Positions 7,974-16,894 are shown, numbered from the stretch's first letter. The stretch is 64,000 nucleotides of DNA from G965276675 sp965276675 (GCA_965276675.1 OZ255624.1:2480001-2544000), one strand, 5' to 3'. Translations and numbers: made by a program. The notes: a model not told the origin generated them from the letters alone.

Positions 7974-8758
7974 GCGACGAATGTCCGCTCGCGGGGCGGC
8001 GAATCGTCATCACGCGGGCTCGTGAGCAGAGCTCGGAGCTGGAGCGAAAGCTCGGCGAGCTTGGTGCTGAGGTCATTGCGGTGCCCACGATTGAGATCGT
8101 CCCACCGGAGTCGTACGCGCCGCTCGATGCCGCGCTACGAGCGATTGCGTCCTACGAATGGCTGGTTGTTACCAGCGCCAATGCAGTCCGCGTGCTAGGA
8201 GAGCGCATCCGTGTGCTCGACTTGCGCGTAGAACAGCTCCAGCATCTGCGATTCGCGGCAGTCGGCCCGGCTACCGCAACTGCGGTCGAGAAGCTGGGGT
8301 TCACTGTCACCGTCATGCCAGAGCGCTACGTTGCCGAGTCACTCGCGGAGGCTCTTCGTGAGCGCACGCGCGGCCAGCGAGTGTTGCTGGTGCGCGCTCA
8401 GGTGGCGCGCGATGTGGTTCCGGAGACGTTGCGCGCGAGTGGAGCGGCCGTCGAGGTTGTCGATGCGTATCGGACAATCGTGCCAGCGGGCGCTGTCGCG
8501 CTGGTGAAGGAGATCTTTTGGCCAGGAAATAACGTGCCTGATGCAGTTACATTTACCAGTTCCTCCACGGTCAACAACTTTTTCGCGGTAATGGAGCAGG
8601 CAGATGTAGCTATCCCGCAAAAGCTCAAAGCCGTCTCCATTGGACCGATCACGAGCGCAACATTGCGCAGCTACGGCTGGGTGCCTGCTATCCAAGCGGC
8701 TTTATCCACGGTCGATGGCTTAGTAAGCGCATGCGTAGCTCTGCTCAGTCGACTGTAG
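7970..8758 (+). CDS. hemD: Uroporphyrinogen-III synthase
   Basis: It cyclises hydroxymethylbilane to uroporphyrinogen III. The protein has 262 residues, with the weakly conserved but recognisable features of the family: RRIVITRAREQSSEL at the start, WLVVTSANAVRVL, a central FAAVGPATATAVEKLG, and TFTSSSTVNNFF near the end. The GTG start overlaps the hemC stop (GTGA). It is the last gene of the + strand heme operon and ends 2 bases from the end of nth, which converges on it. Confidence 0.9.
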   Translation: MSDECPLAGRRIVITRAREQSSELERKLGELGAEVIAVPTIEIVPPESYAPLDAALRAIASYEWLVVTSANAVRVLGERIRVLDLRVEQLQHLRFAAVGPATATAVEKLGFTVTVMPERYVAESLAEALRERTRGQRVLLVRAQVARDVVPETLRASGAAVEVVDAYRTIVPAGAVALVKEIFWPGNNVPDAVTFTSSSTVNNFFAVMEQADVAIPQKLKAVSIGPITSATLRSYGWVPAIQAALSTVDGLVSACVALLSRL

Positions 8759-8760
8759 TG

Positions 8761-9543
8761 CTAGTGACTGCTCCAGGTCTTATCGCCGGAGTTGCATTGC
8801 TTCTCCACCGTGCAATCCAGGCAATGCGGTTTGCGCGCGATGCAGATTTGGCGTCCGTGCAGGATCAACTCATGGCTGAAATCGATCCATCGGTCCTTCG
8901 GAATAATTTTAATTAAGTCCTGCTCAACCTTCTTTGGATCGGTGTTGACGGTGAACTGCAGTCTGCGCGACAGCCGCAGCACATGCGTATCGACGACGAT
9001 GCCGTCCGCGATTCCATACGCCACACCCAGAACGACATTGCCCGTCTTGCGCGCGACCCCAGGAAGCGTGAGCAACTCGTCCATGGTCTGAGGCACCTTC
9101 GCGCCATATTCCGCAACCAGCCGCTTTGCCGCGCCGGAGATCGACTTGGCCTTATTGCGATAAAAGCCGGTCGTGCGGATGATCTCTTCGATCTCCGGCA
9201 GGGAAGCGGCGGCGAGATCCTGCGGAGTGAGGAACTGGCGAAACAACTGGGGCGTGACCAGGTTTACGCGTGCGTCCGTGCACTGGGCAGAGAGGATGGT
9301 CGCGACCAGCAGCTCCCATGCGTTGCGATGGAGCAGCGCACAGGTGGCGCCCGGATGCGCGGTACGCAAGCCGTCCAGGATGGCGGCGACGCGCTCGGGA
9401 CGAACGTCCACGCCCACTCCGACAGTCTTCTTGCGTGCCGGTTTTGTCGGCGCACTCGCGACCGTTTGTTTACGCTTTATGGCAAGCTGCCGAGCCGTGA
9501 GCGGCCGCTTGCGGGACAGTGTGGCTGTCGATTTCTTTGGCAT
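8761..9543 (-). CDS. nth: Endonuclease III (DNA glycosylase/AP lyase)
   Basis: It removes oxidised pyrimidines from DNA and nicks at the abasic site. The protein has 260 residues. About 45 basic, low-complexity N-terminal residues (KKSTATLSRKR...) come before the glycosylase fold. The helix-hairpin-helix is in LLTLPGVARKTGNVVL with the catalytic lysine in RKT, and the catalytic aspartate is in VVDTHVLRL. The C-terminal cysteines CIARKPHCLDCTVEKQC hold the [4Fe-4S] cluster. It converges with hemD and reads in the same direction as hemQ upstream. Confidence 0.95.
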   Translation of the reverse strand: MPKKSTATLSRKRPLTARQLAIKRKQTVASAPTKPARKKTVGVGVDVRPERVAAILDGLRTAHPGATCALLHRNAWELLVATILSAQCTDARVNLVTPQLFRQFLTPQDLAAASLPEIEEIIRTTGFYRNKAKSISGAAKRLVAEYGAKVPQTMDELLTLPGVARKTGNVVLGVAYGIADGIVVDTHVLRLSRRLQFTVNTDPKKVEQDLIKIIPKDRWIDFSHELILHGRQICIARKPHCLDCTVEKQCNSGDKTWSSH

Positions 9544-9555
9544 GGCTGACCGGAT

Positions 9556-9576
9556 CGAGCGAGAGAATCTCGCTCG
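9556..9576 (-). repeat. Perfect 9-bp inverted repeat between hemQ and nth
   Basis: CGAGCGAGA and TCTCGCTCG are separated by GAA. It sits 13 bases before the nth start and after the hemQ stop (both minus strand). Without a T-run it could be an operator or a weak 3' hairpin. Confidence 0.4.
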
Positions 9577-9639
9577 GAGATATGTACTCGTAAGACTAAG
9601 GTTATGCGCCGCAAGACGCGTCTGCCTGGACGGCCAGTT

Positions 9640-10428
9640 CTAGCCGAGGCGGTTAAGCATCGCTTCCGGGCTCATGCGGATGCAGGTGAAGATGGGCGTG
9701 TCCTTCAACGTGTAGACGCTGATTTCGGTGCTGCGGAGTTGCTGTACGAGGTCGAGAAAGTCTTCCGGGTAGTTGCTCTCGAAGGCGACGACAAACTCCT
9801 GATCGTCCAGCCCGAACGAGTAGGTCGTGTTCAGTTTGACCCGTGGATACATGTGCCCCACGCGGATGTGCTCGTTCATCAGGCGCTGGCGCTCTTCCAT
9901 CGGCAGCAGGTACCAGGAGCGCGTCTTCCAGAAGGGGTATACGAACATGTACTTCTGTCCGCCGGGGCGGATCGAACCCTTCGAATCGTGCTGTCCTTCG
10001 TGCTCGTGGCCGATCAGATAGGGGGATCGCTTGGTCATGGAGAGAAAGTTGTTCGTGGTCTCGAGATAGCCGCCAAGTGGCGTCGCCAGCAGGTCGCCCA
10101 TCATCTCGTTCAAGTTGTCTGGCGAATAGCAAATGCGCCAGAGCGCCATGTCGCAGTCCGGTCGCAGACCCATGGTGGAGTAGGTCAACGAGAGCAGGCG
10201 TCCGGGCTGATTCCACCGCTTGATCACCTCAGCGAAGGCACCCTTGTGAGCCTGACGCTCCTCAGCAGGGAGCCGCCGCCATTCCGGCAAGACCTTGAAA
10301 AAAGTGAAGCCGACGGTCTGCCGTTTTACAGGAGGATCGTTCTTGTTTGGATTTGCGGCTTTTTCGACTGCCTTCTGTTCTGGGGACGCTTCTTCAAGTG
10401 TGGGGGCGAGTGTGCCGGTTTCGGCCAT
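9640..10428 (-). CDS. hemQ: Coproheme decarboxylase (HemQ, chlorite dismutase-like)
   Basis: It converts coproheme to heme b with peroxide, the last step of the coproporphyrin-dependent heme pathway. The protein has 262 residues from an ATG with a strong AGGAGGAG site; a longer frame back to 10758 is not supported. Visible family features include the VYPFWKTR block, carrying the tyrosine and lysine of the YPMxKxR motif, and WYLLPMEERQRLMNEH. The fold ends in VAFESNYPEDFLDLVQQLR. An acidic, Lys-rich N-terminal extension of about 50 residues precedes the fold. True chlorite dismutase is unlikely given the location beside hemACD and the motif. Confidence 0.88.
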   Translation of the reverse strand: MAETGTLAPTLEEASPEQKAVEKAANPNKNDPPVKRQTVGFTFFKVLPEWRRLPAEERQAHKGAFAEVIKRWNQPGRLLSLTYSTMGLRPDCDMALWRICYSPDNLNEMMGDLLATPLGGYLETTNNFLSMTKRSPYLIGHEHEGQHDSKGSIRPGGQKYMFVYPFWKTRSWYLLPMEERQRLMNEHIRVGHMYPRVKLNTTYSFGLDDQEFVVAFESNYPEDFLDLVQQLRSTEISVYTLKDTPIFTCIRMSPEAMLNRLG

Positions 10429-10518
10429 GGAGTGCTCCTCCTGTGTCTGTGTCAATTTAGATTTTAGCAAGCGAGGAGCGTGGGCGCTGCCGAACGGCAA
10501 TCGCTCTTTGACAGCACG

Positions 10519-10541
10519 AGATATGCGGTGGAAGCATATCT
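10519..10541 (+). promoter_or_regulatory. Palindromic operator-like site before antitoxin-like gene
   Basis: AGATATGC and GCATATCT are a perfect 8-bp inverted repeat separated by 7 bases, ending just before the start of the small gene. This is the size and place expected for autoregulation by a ribbon-helix-helix protein. Confidence 0.45.
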
Positions 10542-10543
10542 GT

Positions 10544-10705
10544 GTGCGAATGACTCTGACCATCGACGATGACATCGTTCTATTGCTGTGTAACGAGAGC
10601 AAACGCACCGGCGAGTCATTCAAGAGCGTGGTGAACAATTGTCTGCGCGTGGGGCTGGCCCCTTCCGAGAACCAGAGCACAAGCGCTTTGTCTGGAACCG
10701 CGTAA
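10544..10705 (+). CDS. Orphan ribbon-helix-helix antitoxin-like protein
   Basis: This is a short protein of about 53 residues from the GTG at 10544 (or 51 from the ATG at 10550). It begins MTLTIDDDIVLLLCNESKRT and continues GESFKSVVNNCLRVGL. This is the pattern of VapB-type antitoxins whose N-terminal strand pairs to bind DNA. No toxin frame follows in the next 200 bases, so it is either solitary or the remnant of a toxin-antitoxin pair. The upstream palindrome supports DNA binding. It is divergent from hemQ. Confidence 0.55.
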   Translation: MRMTLTIDDDIVLLLCNESKRTGESFKSVVNNCLRVGLAPSENQSTSALSGTA

Positions 10706-10905
10706 TCTGGGTGGGCTTGAGGGCGGTTGCGTAGTGCAGTGGCTTGAGCAGCTGGCAAACCCGAACCATCGCTCTAGTTCTGTTTCAGCTCTCCGGTCTA
10801 CTTTTGCCTGTTCGCCGCGATTTCGCGCACTTTCGTAATCCGCTCATTTAGACCGGCTATATAAGCGCAGCGGCGTTAAAGCGCAGCGACTATACTGCTG
10901 GCTGA

Positions 10906-11544
10906 ATGACCGGAAAGATCATCGCTGCGCTGGCGAGTTTCATCATCGCCGTAATCAATGCCTCAGGCTACTGGGGTGTCGCTCTGCTGATGGGTATCGA
11001 GTCAGCGTGTATCCCGCTTCCGTCGGAAGTGATCATGCCGTTTGCCGGCTATCTAGTGCACCAGGGCCGGTTAAATCTGTTGGCGGTGGCCACGGCTGGA
11101 GCGATCGGCTGCAATCTCGGCTCGGCCGTCGCGTACTGGATTGGCGCGATCGGCGGACGTCCCCTGATCGATCACTTTGGCCGGTATGTGCTGCTCAGCC
11201 GTCGCGATCTGGACCGCACCACGCACTTCTTTCAAAAATATGGATCAATCACCGTCCTGGTCGCGCGCCTGCTGCCAGTGGTGCGTACCTTTATCGCGCT
11301 TCCGGCGGGTGTCGCGAAAATGCCGCAATGGCGCTTTCACCTCTACACGTTCATTGGCTCTTGGCCATGGTGCTTCGTTCTGGCGTACGCCGGCGCGAGA
11401 TTAGGGCAGGCTTGGGACACCGATCCGAGATTTAAGGCGATCTTTCATCGCTTTCAGGCTGGAGTTGTGGTGCTGGTAGCCGTGGCGATCGTGTGGTTCA
11501 TCTGGTCGCATTGGCGCGAGCGCAATGAGCTTGTAGAGGCATAA
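10906..11544 (+). CDS. DedA-family membrane protein
   Basis: This is a 212-residue polytopic inner-membrane protein. The conserved acidic/proline entrance motif is ESACIPLPSEVIMPFAG (about 27-43). The paired re-entrant arginine motif is ARLLPVVRTFIALPAG (about 122-137). The protein ends with a membrane helix and a charged tail. DedA proteins are implicated in recycling of undecaprenyl phosphate or other phospholipids and depend on proton motive force. The substrate here is not known. An inositol-phosphate synthase gene follows 125 bases later on the same strand. Confidence 0.88.
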   Translation: MTGKIIAALASFIIAVINASGYWGVALLMGIESACIPLPSEVIMPFAGYLVHQGRLNLLAVATAGAIGCNLGSAVAYWIGAIGGRPLIDHFGRYVLLSRRDLDRTTHFFQKYGSITVLVARLLPVVRTFIALPAGVAKMPQWRFHLYTFIGSWPWCFVLAYAGARLGQAWDTDPRFKAIFHRFQAGVVVLVAVAIVWFIWSHWRERNELVEA

Positions 11545-11669
11545 GCCCCTTATATACGTGAGCCGAAACTCCCTCGCATGCCGCACGTTCAGTTGCCAAG
11601 CTGAGCCATTGGCGAGAGACTAAGTAATTCACTGCACCGTATCTCTTCCTGAGGAAGGACCAGCAAGAA

Positions 11670-13016
11670 ATGTCTAGCTCCATAGACAGCGATCAAGCAT
11701 CCGCTGTCGCGCAGAAGATTCAGCCAGCTCAAGGGAAGCTCGGCATCATGATCCCCGGCATGGGTGCGGTTGCCACCACCCTCATCGCCGGCATAGAAGC
11801 AGTTCGCAGAGGCTTTGCCAAGCCAATCGGCTCCGTCACGCAGATGGGCACTATCCGGCTCGGCAAGCGTACCGAGTCGCAGACACCACTCATCAAAGAT
11901 TTCGTTCCGCTGGCGCATTTGGACGATCTTGTCTTTACCGGCTGGGACATTTTTGACGTGAATATGTACGAGGCAGCGCGCACGGCTGCCGTTCTCGAGC
12001 GGGACCACCTGGAACAGATTCGGCCGTTTCTCGAGAGCATCCGGCCTATGCCGGCGGTCTTTGATCAGTTCTACGTGAAGCGGCTGAGCGGCACACACGT
12101 GAAGAAGGGCCGCAGCAAGTGTGACCTGGCGCAGCAGGTACGCAATGATATCCAGGCATTCAAGGCGAAGACTGACCGGCAAGTGATGATCTGGTGCGGC
12201 TCCACCGAGATCTTTCTGGAGCAGACGGCCGTGCACCAGTCGCTCGAAGCCTTCGAGAAGGGGCTGCTCGACGACGATCCCTCCATTGCACCATCGCAGA
12301 TCTACGCCTATGCCGCACTGAGCGAGGGCATTCCCTTTGCCAACGGCGCACCCAACCTGACCGTCGATGTTCCCGCCCTGATCGAGCTTTCCAAGAAGAC
12401 CGGCGCCCCGATCTGCGGCAAGGACTTCAAGACTGGTCAGACGCTACTCAAGACCGCATTAGCCCCCACCTTCAAGGCGCGCATGCTAGGCGTGGCCGGC
12501 TGGTACTCGACCAACATTCTGGGCAACCGGGATGGTGAGGTGCTGGACGATCCAGAGTCGTTCAAGACCAAGGAAGAGTCGAAGCTGGGCGTGCTGGATT
12601 ACATACTCCAGCCGGAGCTCTACCCGGACCTTTACGGCGATATCTACCACAAGGTGAGGATCAACTACTATCCGCCGCGTGGCGATAACAAAGAGGGTTG
12701 GGACAACATCGACATCTTTGGCTGGCTCGGCTACCCGATGCAGATCAAGGTGGATTTCCTGTGCCGGGATTCGATCTTGGCGGCCCCGCTGGCGCTGGAT
12801 CTGGTCCTGTTCCTTGACCTTGCCGCGCGCACCCCGGAGCTCAAGCGTCGCGGCATCCAGGAGTGGCTCAGCTTCTTCTTTAAGTCACCCATGACCGCCG
12901 AGGGCCTCTATCCGGAGCATGACCTGTTTATCCAGTCGATGAAGCTCAAAAATACGCTGCGCCATATCCAGGGTGCGGAGTTGATTACGCACCTTGGGCT
13001 GGAGTACTACGACTGA
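11670..13016 (+). CDS. ino1: Myo-inositol-1-phosphate synthase
   Basis: It isomerises glucose-6-phosphate to inositol phosphate in an NAD-dependent reaction. The protein has 448 residues, with an N-terminal Rossmann segment (GIMIPGMGAVATTLIAG, about 25-41), a CGSTE block, and the catalytic/substrate stretch KDFKTGQTLLKTAL near 250. NILGNRDGEVLDDPESFKTK is next. An AGGAAGG site precedes the ATG. In bacteria the product feeds phosphatidylinositol, mycothiol-like thiols or osmolytes; nothing nearby decides which. The gene ends in a clear terminator. Confidence 0.9.
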   Translation: MSSSIDSDQASAVAQKIQPAQGKLGIMIPGMGAVATTLIAGIEAVRRGFAKPIGSVTQMGTIRLGKRTESQTPLIKDFVPLAHLDDLVFTGWDIFDVNMYEAARTAAVLERDHLEQIRPFLESIRPMPAVFDQFYVKRLSGTHVKKGRSKCDLAQQVRNDIQAFKAKTDRQVMIWCGSTEIFLEQTAVHQSLEAFEKGLLDDDPSIAPSQIYAYAALSEGIPFANGAPNLTVDVPALIELSKKTGAPICGKDFKTGQTLLKTALAPTFKARMLGVAGWYSTNILGNRDGEVLDDPESFKTKEESKLGVLDYILQPELYPDLYGDIYHKVRINYYPPRGDNKEGWDNIDIFGWLGYPMQIKVDFLCRDSILAAPLALDLVLFLDLAARTPELKRRGIQEWLSFFFKSPMTAEGLYPEHDLFIQSMKLKNTLRHIQGAELITHLGLEYYD

Positions 13017-13038
13017 GGGTGCGACACTGCCTTACGCG

Positions 13039-13061
13039 AGGGCGGAGCGATCCGCCCTTTT
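13039..13061 (+). terminator. Rho-independent terminator after inositol-phosphate synthase gene
   Basis: AGGGCGGA and TCCGCCCT form an 8-pair stem around GCGA, followed by TTTTG, 23 bases after the stop codon. Confidence 0.75.
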
Positions 13062-13241
13062 GTGGACACATAAGAGTTAATTCTGCGTCCGCTGGCGCAT
13101 CGCTTTGCGCGCTACCTGTAGGTACTAACGTTTTGCATGTAGGACACCCTTAACTCCCAAGAAACCATTGTGTTTTCCGAGCCAGTTTGGTCTTCTAACT
13201 TCAGCGGACTGTCAGACGCTGAGTGATCGCCGGAGTGTCCC

Positions 13242-14459
13242 TTGGGAAAGCAGCAGTTCTATCCGTCGCTGGAAGGAATACGCGGGTATGCTTTCCTGCT
13301 TGTGTTTGTCCTGCATTACGCAGGGACATTGACGCGACCGGACAATCCACTCATGTACCCCTTCTATTGGGCGACGCAAGTTTGTTGGTTCGTCGTGCCG
13401 CTCTTCTTCGCGCTCTCCGGTTTCTTGATCACCAATATTGTCTTTGATAGCGTCTCGCGCAAAGGGTATTTCCGCGTCTTCTATCTTCGCCGCATCATTC
13501 GTGTGTTTCCGGTCTACTACGTGTGCATGGTGGGCGTGGCTCTGGTGATGCTTCTGAAGCATGCGACCTTTTACCCGAAAATGATGCTTTATCTGGTTTA
13601 CCTGCAGAACTTCTCCGTCTTTCTTTCGCTGAGAGAGCCATTTCAAGGAAAAAACCTAAGCCTGGTTCACTTCTGGTCGTTGGCTGTTGAAGAGCAGTTC
13701 TATCTGCTCTGGCCGGTGGTGGTGTGGCTGGTGCGCGACCGGATCAAGCTGTTGCGGTTCTGCTATGGAGCAATCGCGGCTTCCTTCCTGCTTCGCCTTT
13801 GCTGGCCCCTGACACATCTTGAATACGGGATGGCGTACCACATCTTTCCGGCGCGTATGGACGGTATTCTGGTCGGCTCGGCCTTTGCACTGCACCGGCG
13901 CGCGCCCGGTTTTAACGCCATGCGCTGGCTGGTTCCGGGCGCCAGAATCGCGATTGTGGCGGGCATTGCTGTAGCGTCGCTGAAGCTGTTTCTCACCGGG
14001 ACAGCTATCACGGTGGATTACATTGGAGTCGCCGTCCTGATCCCCGCTGAGAACCTGATCGGCTTTGCTCTGGTGCTGCTCGCGATCGAACCCTCCACAT
14101 GGACAAGCCGCATCTGTAGCAAACACCTGATCTGCCGGGTTGGCCGTCTTAGTTATGGCCTCTATGCCTTTCACGAGATCTACCGTTTCTTTTTCCAAAA
14201 TGTCGTCATTCCCCGTCTCGCGCTCTCGATGGGCAAGCTACCAGCGCAGATAGCCGGGATCACTCTAGCCTTTCTACTCACGCTTGGCTTGGCGGAGGTT
14301 AGCTTCCGCTTTGTTGAACTGCCAATCTCACGATTGAAGACCCGGGTGCGTTACGGGCCGCTCGAGCCGCCGTCGGGTGGTGAACCCACCTCCACTGCCA
14401 CGCTCGCGCCGGAGAGTGAATCCGTACTCCCAAAGCCGGAGCGCGTGCTGCAGGTCTAG
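13242..14459 (+). CDS. Acyltransferase 3 family membrane protein
   Basis: This is a 405-residue polytopic acyltransferase of the OafA/YrhL type, which moves acetyl or other acyl groups onto surface sugars or lipids. The early motif YPSLEGIRGYAFLLVFVLHY contains the family histidine. R-R in FYLRRIIRVFPVYY and the block HFWSLAVEEQFYLLWPV are diagnostic. Ten or so membrane helices fill most of the length; the last 45 residues are hydrophilic. The start is a TTG at 13242 preceded by GGAG. No sugar genes adjoin, so the acceptor cannot be predicted. Confidence 0.88.
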   Translation: MGKQQFYPSLEGIRGYAFLLVFVLHYAGTLTRPDNPLMYPFYWATQVCWFVVPLFFALSGFLITNIVFDSVSRKGYFRVFYLRRIIRVFPVYYVCMVGVALVMLLKHATFYPKMMLYLVYLQNFSVFLSLREPFQGKNLSLVHFWSLAVEEQFYLLWPVVVWLVRDRIKLLRFCYGAIAASFLLRLCWPLTHLEYGMAYHIFPARMDGILVGSAFALHRRAPGFNAMRWLVPGARIAIVAGIAVASLKLFLTGTAITVDYIGVAVLIPAENLIGFALVLLAIEPSTWTSRICSKHLICRVGRLSYGLYAFHEIYRFFFQNVVIPRLALSMGKLPAQIAGITLAFLLTLGLAEVSFRFVELPISRLKTRVRYGPLEPPSGGEPTSTATLAPESESVLPKPERVLQV

Positions 14460-14624
14460 CTGCTGGCCACATAGGGTGGGTTAGTCTTTTGCCAGATGCA
14501 AACGTATCAAAGAGAGCTCCGCATGGTAACGAAAGGGCGCATACTATGTCTAAGCGGTAGGCAGCCGCGCCGTGTCGATGTAAGAGCCGTACCCGGTCGT
14601 GCTCTTCCGCCGTTGAGGTATACC

Positions 14625-15923
14625 ATGAAGCGTAACTTCCAGATCAAGTGGCTCCCCGCGAGTGCTGCCCTGTCAACCTGTCTCCTGTTGGGCGTGGCTC
14701 CAGTGCAGGCCCAGACTACCCCAACTCCGACCAACCAAGTTCCGGCGGCCCAAGTGCCAGCCACCCAGACGTCCCCGACTCCGCCGACCCTTCCTCCTGC
14801 CAAGCAAACCCCAACAGGTCAGCCCAAAGAGAAGCCAACCCCACCTGCCCAGCAGTATCCCGGCCAGACAGAGGCGACCGAGGGCACCCAGGGACCGCCG
14901 CCAAAGACGGTTCAGGCGCCGCAGCCGGGCCCGAATGGAGTCATGCCGGGCGTAAAGCCCGGCAGTGTCGACGATGTAAACGCGGTCGGCACGCGTGATA
15001 TTGGCGGACGTGGTATGGGGAACTGGTACTCCACCGAGAGCGAGATTAAGCAGGGCAAGGCCTACTCGATGGAGCTGGAGAAGAGCGTTAAGTTCATCTC
15101 CGATCCTGTGGTCACCGAGTATGTGAACCGGATTGGCCAGAACCTGGTTAAGAACTCTGACGCCAAGGTCCCGTTCACCATCAGGGTCATTGACTCCGAC
15201 CAGATCAATGCGATGGCGCTGCCGGGTGGATTTTTTTATGTGAATAGCGGACTGATTCTGGCTGCGGACGATGAGGCTGAGCTGGCCGGCGTGATGGCGC
15301 ACGAGATCTCCCACGTGGCCGCGCACCACGCCATGCGCGAGCAGACCCGCATGAACTATGCGCAGATGAGCACGGTTCCGTTGATCTTTGTTGGCGGGCC
15401 GTTGGCGTACGGCATCTACGAGGCCGCGAACATTGGCATTCCGCTCACCTTTCTGCAGTTCTCGCGTGATTTTGAGCGGCAAGCGGATTTCCTGGGCGTT
15501 CAGTATATGTACCGGGCGGGCTACGATCCACAGGCACTTCCCGCCTTCTTTGAGAAGGTGCAAAGTCTGGAAAAGACCAAGCCGAACCTGGTCGCCAAAG
15601 CGTTTGACACGCACCCGCAGACTCCCGACCGGATCGACCACACGCAGGAAGAGATCGCGCATCTGCTGCCGCCAAAGGCCGAGTACGTCGTCACCACGTC
15701 AGAGTTTGAAGACGTAAAGGCGCGTCTGGCGCGCATTGAGAACAAGCGCAAACTGCGCGATGGCTCGGACGCCAACAAGCCCACGCTGCGCCGGGCCAGC
15801 ACCTCACCGCAGGACAACGGAACTGGGATGCCTTCCACGCAGAACGGAACGCCGAACAGCACAACGAACAACACCACCAATACGGATGAGGATCGGCCAA
15901 CGCTGCATCGTCGCGACAACTAG
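14625..15923 (+). CDS. Exported M48-family zinc metalloprotease
   Basis: The ATG at 14625 is chosen because a clean signal peptide (MKRNFQIKWLPASAAL...) starts there and GAGG lies upstream. The longer frame from 14496 would bury it. The 432-residue precursor has a long Pro/Thr/Gln-rich linker (about 30-115), then the M48 domain. The zinc site is MAHEISHVAAHH with the third ligand in FERQADFLG. Family members (BepA/YfgC, LoiP) act in periplasmic quality control of outer-membrane proteins. The tail is Asn/Thr-rich. No TPR domain follows the protease, unlike BepA. Confidence 0.88.
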   Translation: MKRNFQIKWLPASAALSTCLLLGVAPVQAQTTPTPTNQVPAAQVPATQTSPTPPTLPPAKQTPTGQPKEKPTPPAQQYPGQTEATEGTQGPPPKTVQAPQPGPNGVMPGVKPGSVDDVNAVGTRDIGGRGMGNWYSTESEIKQGKAYSMELEKSVKFISDPVVTEYVNRIGQNLVKNSDAKVPFTIRVIDSDQINAMALPGGFFYVNSGLILAADDEAELAGVMAHEISHVAAHHAMREQTRMNYAQMSTVPLIFVGGPLAYGIYEAANIGIPLTFLQFSRDFERQADFLGVQYMYRAGYDPQALPAFFEKVQSLEKTKPNLVAKAFDTHPQTPDRIDHTQEEIAHLLPPKAEYVVTTSEFEDVKARLARIENKRKLRDGSDANKPTLRRASTSPQDNGTGMPSTQNGTPNSTTNNTTNTDEDRPTLHRRDN

Positions 15924-15940
15924 ACCGGCCGCGATTCCGG

Positions 15941-15964
15941 AAAGGGCCGCTTCGGCGGTCCTTT
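15941..15964 (+). terminator. Terminator after the M48 protease gene
   Basis: AAAGGGCCGC and GGCGGTCCTTT form about ten pairs closed by a C(TTCG)G tetraloop, followed by CTTTGTTTATTT. Confidence 0.8.
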
Positions 15965-15970
15965 CTTTGT

Positions 15971-16255
15971 TTATTTGCGTGCATGTGGTCTTCGGCTGAG
16001 GAAGAAGAGCACGAGTGCTACGCCAGCCAGCGGCGTGGAATACCCAAAGTGAGGCCGCGGGTGGTGGAGGTCGTGCCGGGTGAAGTGCAGGCTGGCGAAG
16101 GCGAAGATGAGTGAGGCAAAGAGCAGGATGCGGCTGGGGGAGAATACAAACCACTGCCCGGCAGGCGTCTTCTGCTTCCGAGCTGGCGTCCGGGTCGCTG
16201 GAGGGGTAGCGCGCGGACGAAGACGGTGAAAACCGGGAGTAGCTGGGTTCGGCAT
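15971..16255 (-). CDS. Small two-helix membrane protein of unknown function
   Basis: This is a frame of 94 residues from the ATG at 16255 (an ATG at 16267 would add four). The N-terminus is basic and proline-rich. Two hydrophobic segments follow (ILLFASLIFAFASLHF and a second near FGYSTPLAGVALVLFF), and the C-terminus is positive. It converges on the M48 gene with the terminator between. No family is recognised. It is included because the two membrane segments and basic flanks look like a real protein. Confidence 0.45.
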   Translation of the reverse strand: MPNPATPGFHRLRPRATPPATRTPARKQKTPAGQWFVFSPSRILLFASLIFAFASLHFTRHDLHHPRPHFGYSTPLAGVALVLFFLSRRPHARK

Positions 16256-16579
16256 GGTCGAGTCCACGCTCCTCTTCTAGCTAAAAGACTTCGGGCATGC
16301 AGGGCAGAAGAGACAGAGTTCTTGCAAATTGATCTTACTCCGAACGCGGCGCCGTCCGTTCAGGCTACGAATATTCCGGTCCCACAGGCTCTTGCCCGTT
16401 GCAACAGGCCGGAGGCATGTCGACCTGCAGAATCCAGAAGGCTAATAGCTCAATCCGGGCGCAAACCCGAAGTTCCAGAATGAATCCTTGAACTTACCCC
16501 GTGAAACACGGTATACACAGACTCGCCGGGTCCGCTGTCTCGCCCGGGAAACGCGTTCCCGTTCGAGGAGCAAGACCCC
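16256..16579. other. Intergenic region with promoter
   Basis: About 320 bases separate the divergent small membrane protein and the HTH gene. The only clear signal is a promoter near the right end (16488-16517). I see no RNA gene or repeat in the rest. Confidence 0.5.
16488..16517 (+). promoter_or_regulatory. Sigma-70-like promoter of the HTH gene
   Basis: TTGAAC (16488-16493) and TATACA (16512-16517) are 18 bases apart, about 60 bases before the coding start at 16580. Confidence 0.55.
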
Positions 16580-16894
16580 ATGAGAACACCAGTGGCGAGC
16601 AGCGAACTTCGTGAGGTTATGGACATCCGGCAGGCTGCCGATTATCTCGGTATCAGTGCCGACACGTTGTACAAGTACGCCTCCGAGGGCTTTATTCCGG
16701 CCTTCAAGCTGGGCAATCGCTGGCGCTTCAAGCGATCGCGGCTGAACGAGTGGATGGACCAGCAATCGTCTGAGAGTCAGACGCGAGGCAGGAGCGGGCC
16801 GACTCCAGCAAAGGCCACCTCGCCGGCGAAGCCTGTGGCATCTGTCCGGCCGCGCCAGAAGAAGGCTGGGTCTGCGGCTAAGATAGGATCCTAA
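16580..16894 (+). CDS. Excisionase/MerR-like helix-turn-helix DNA-binding protein
   Basis: The protein has 104 residues. Residues about 14-60 form the HTH_17 / excisionase-type domain (MDIRQAADYLGISADTLYKY ... GFIPAFKLGNRWRFKRSRLNEWM). The rest is a basic Ala/Pro/Lys-rich tail. Such proteins bind DNA as excisionases or small regulators. No integrase or phage gene is nearby, so a chromosomal regulator is more likely than a true excisionase. The target is unknown. Confidence 0.8.
   Translation: MRTPVASSELREVMDIRQAADYLGISADTLYKYASEGFIPAFKLGNRWRFKRSRLNEWMDQQSSESQTRGRSGPTPAKATSPAKPVASVRPRQKKAGSAAKIGS

Noticed and set aside
9604..10467. A 287-codon + strand frame opposite hemQ
   Set aside because: No recognisable motif; the HemQ signature is on the minus strand with a strong ribosome site.
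14673..15662. A 329-codon minus-strand frame opposite the M48 gene
   Set aside because: Arg/Leu-rich shadow of the + strand gene with signal peptide and HEISH motif.
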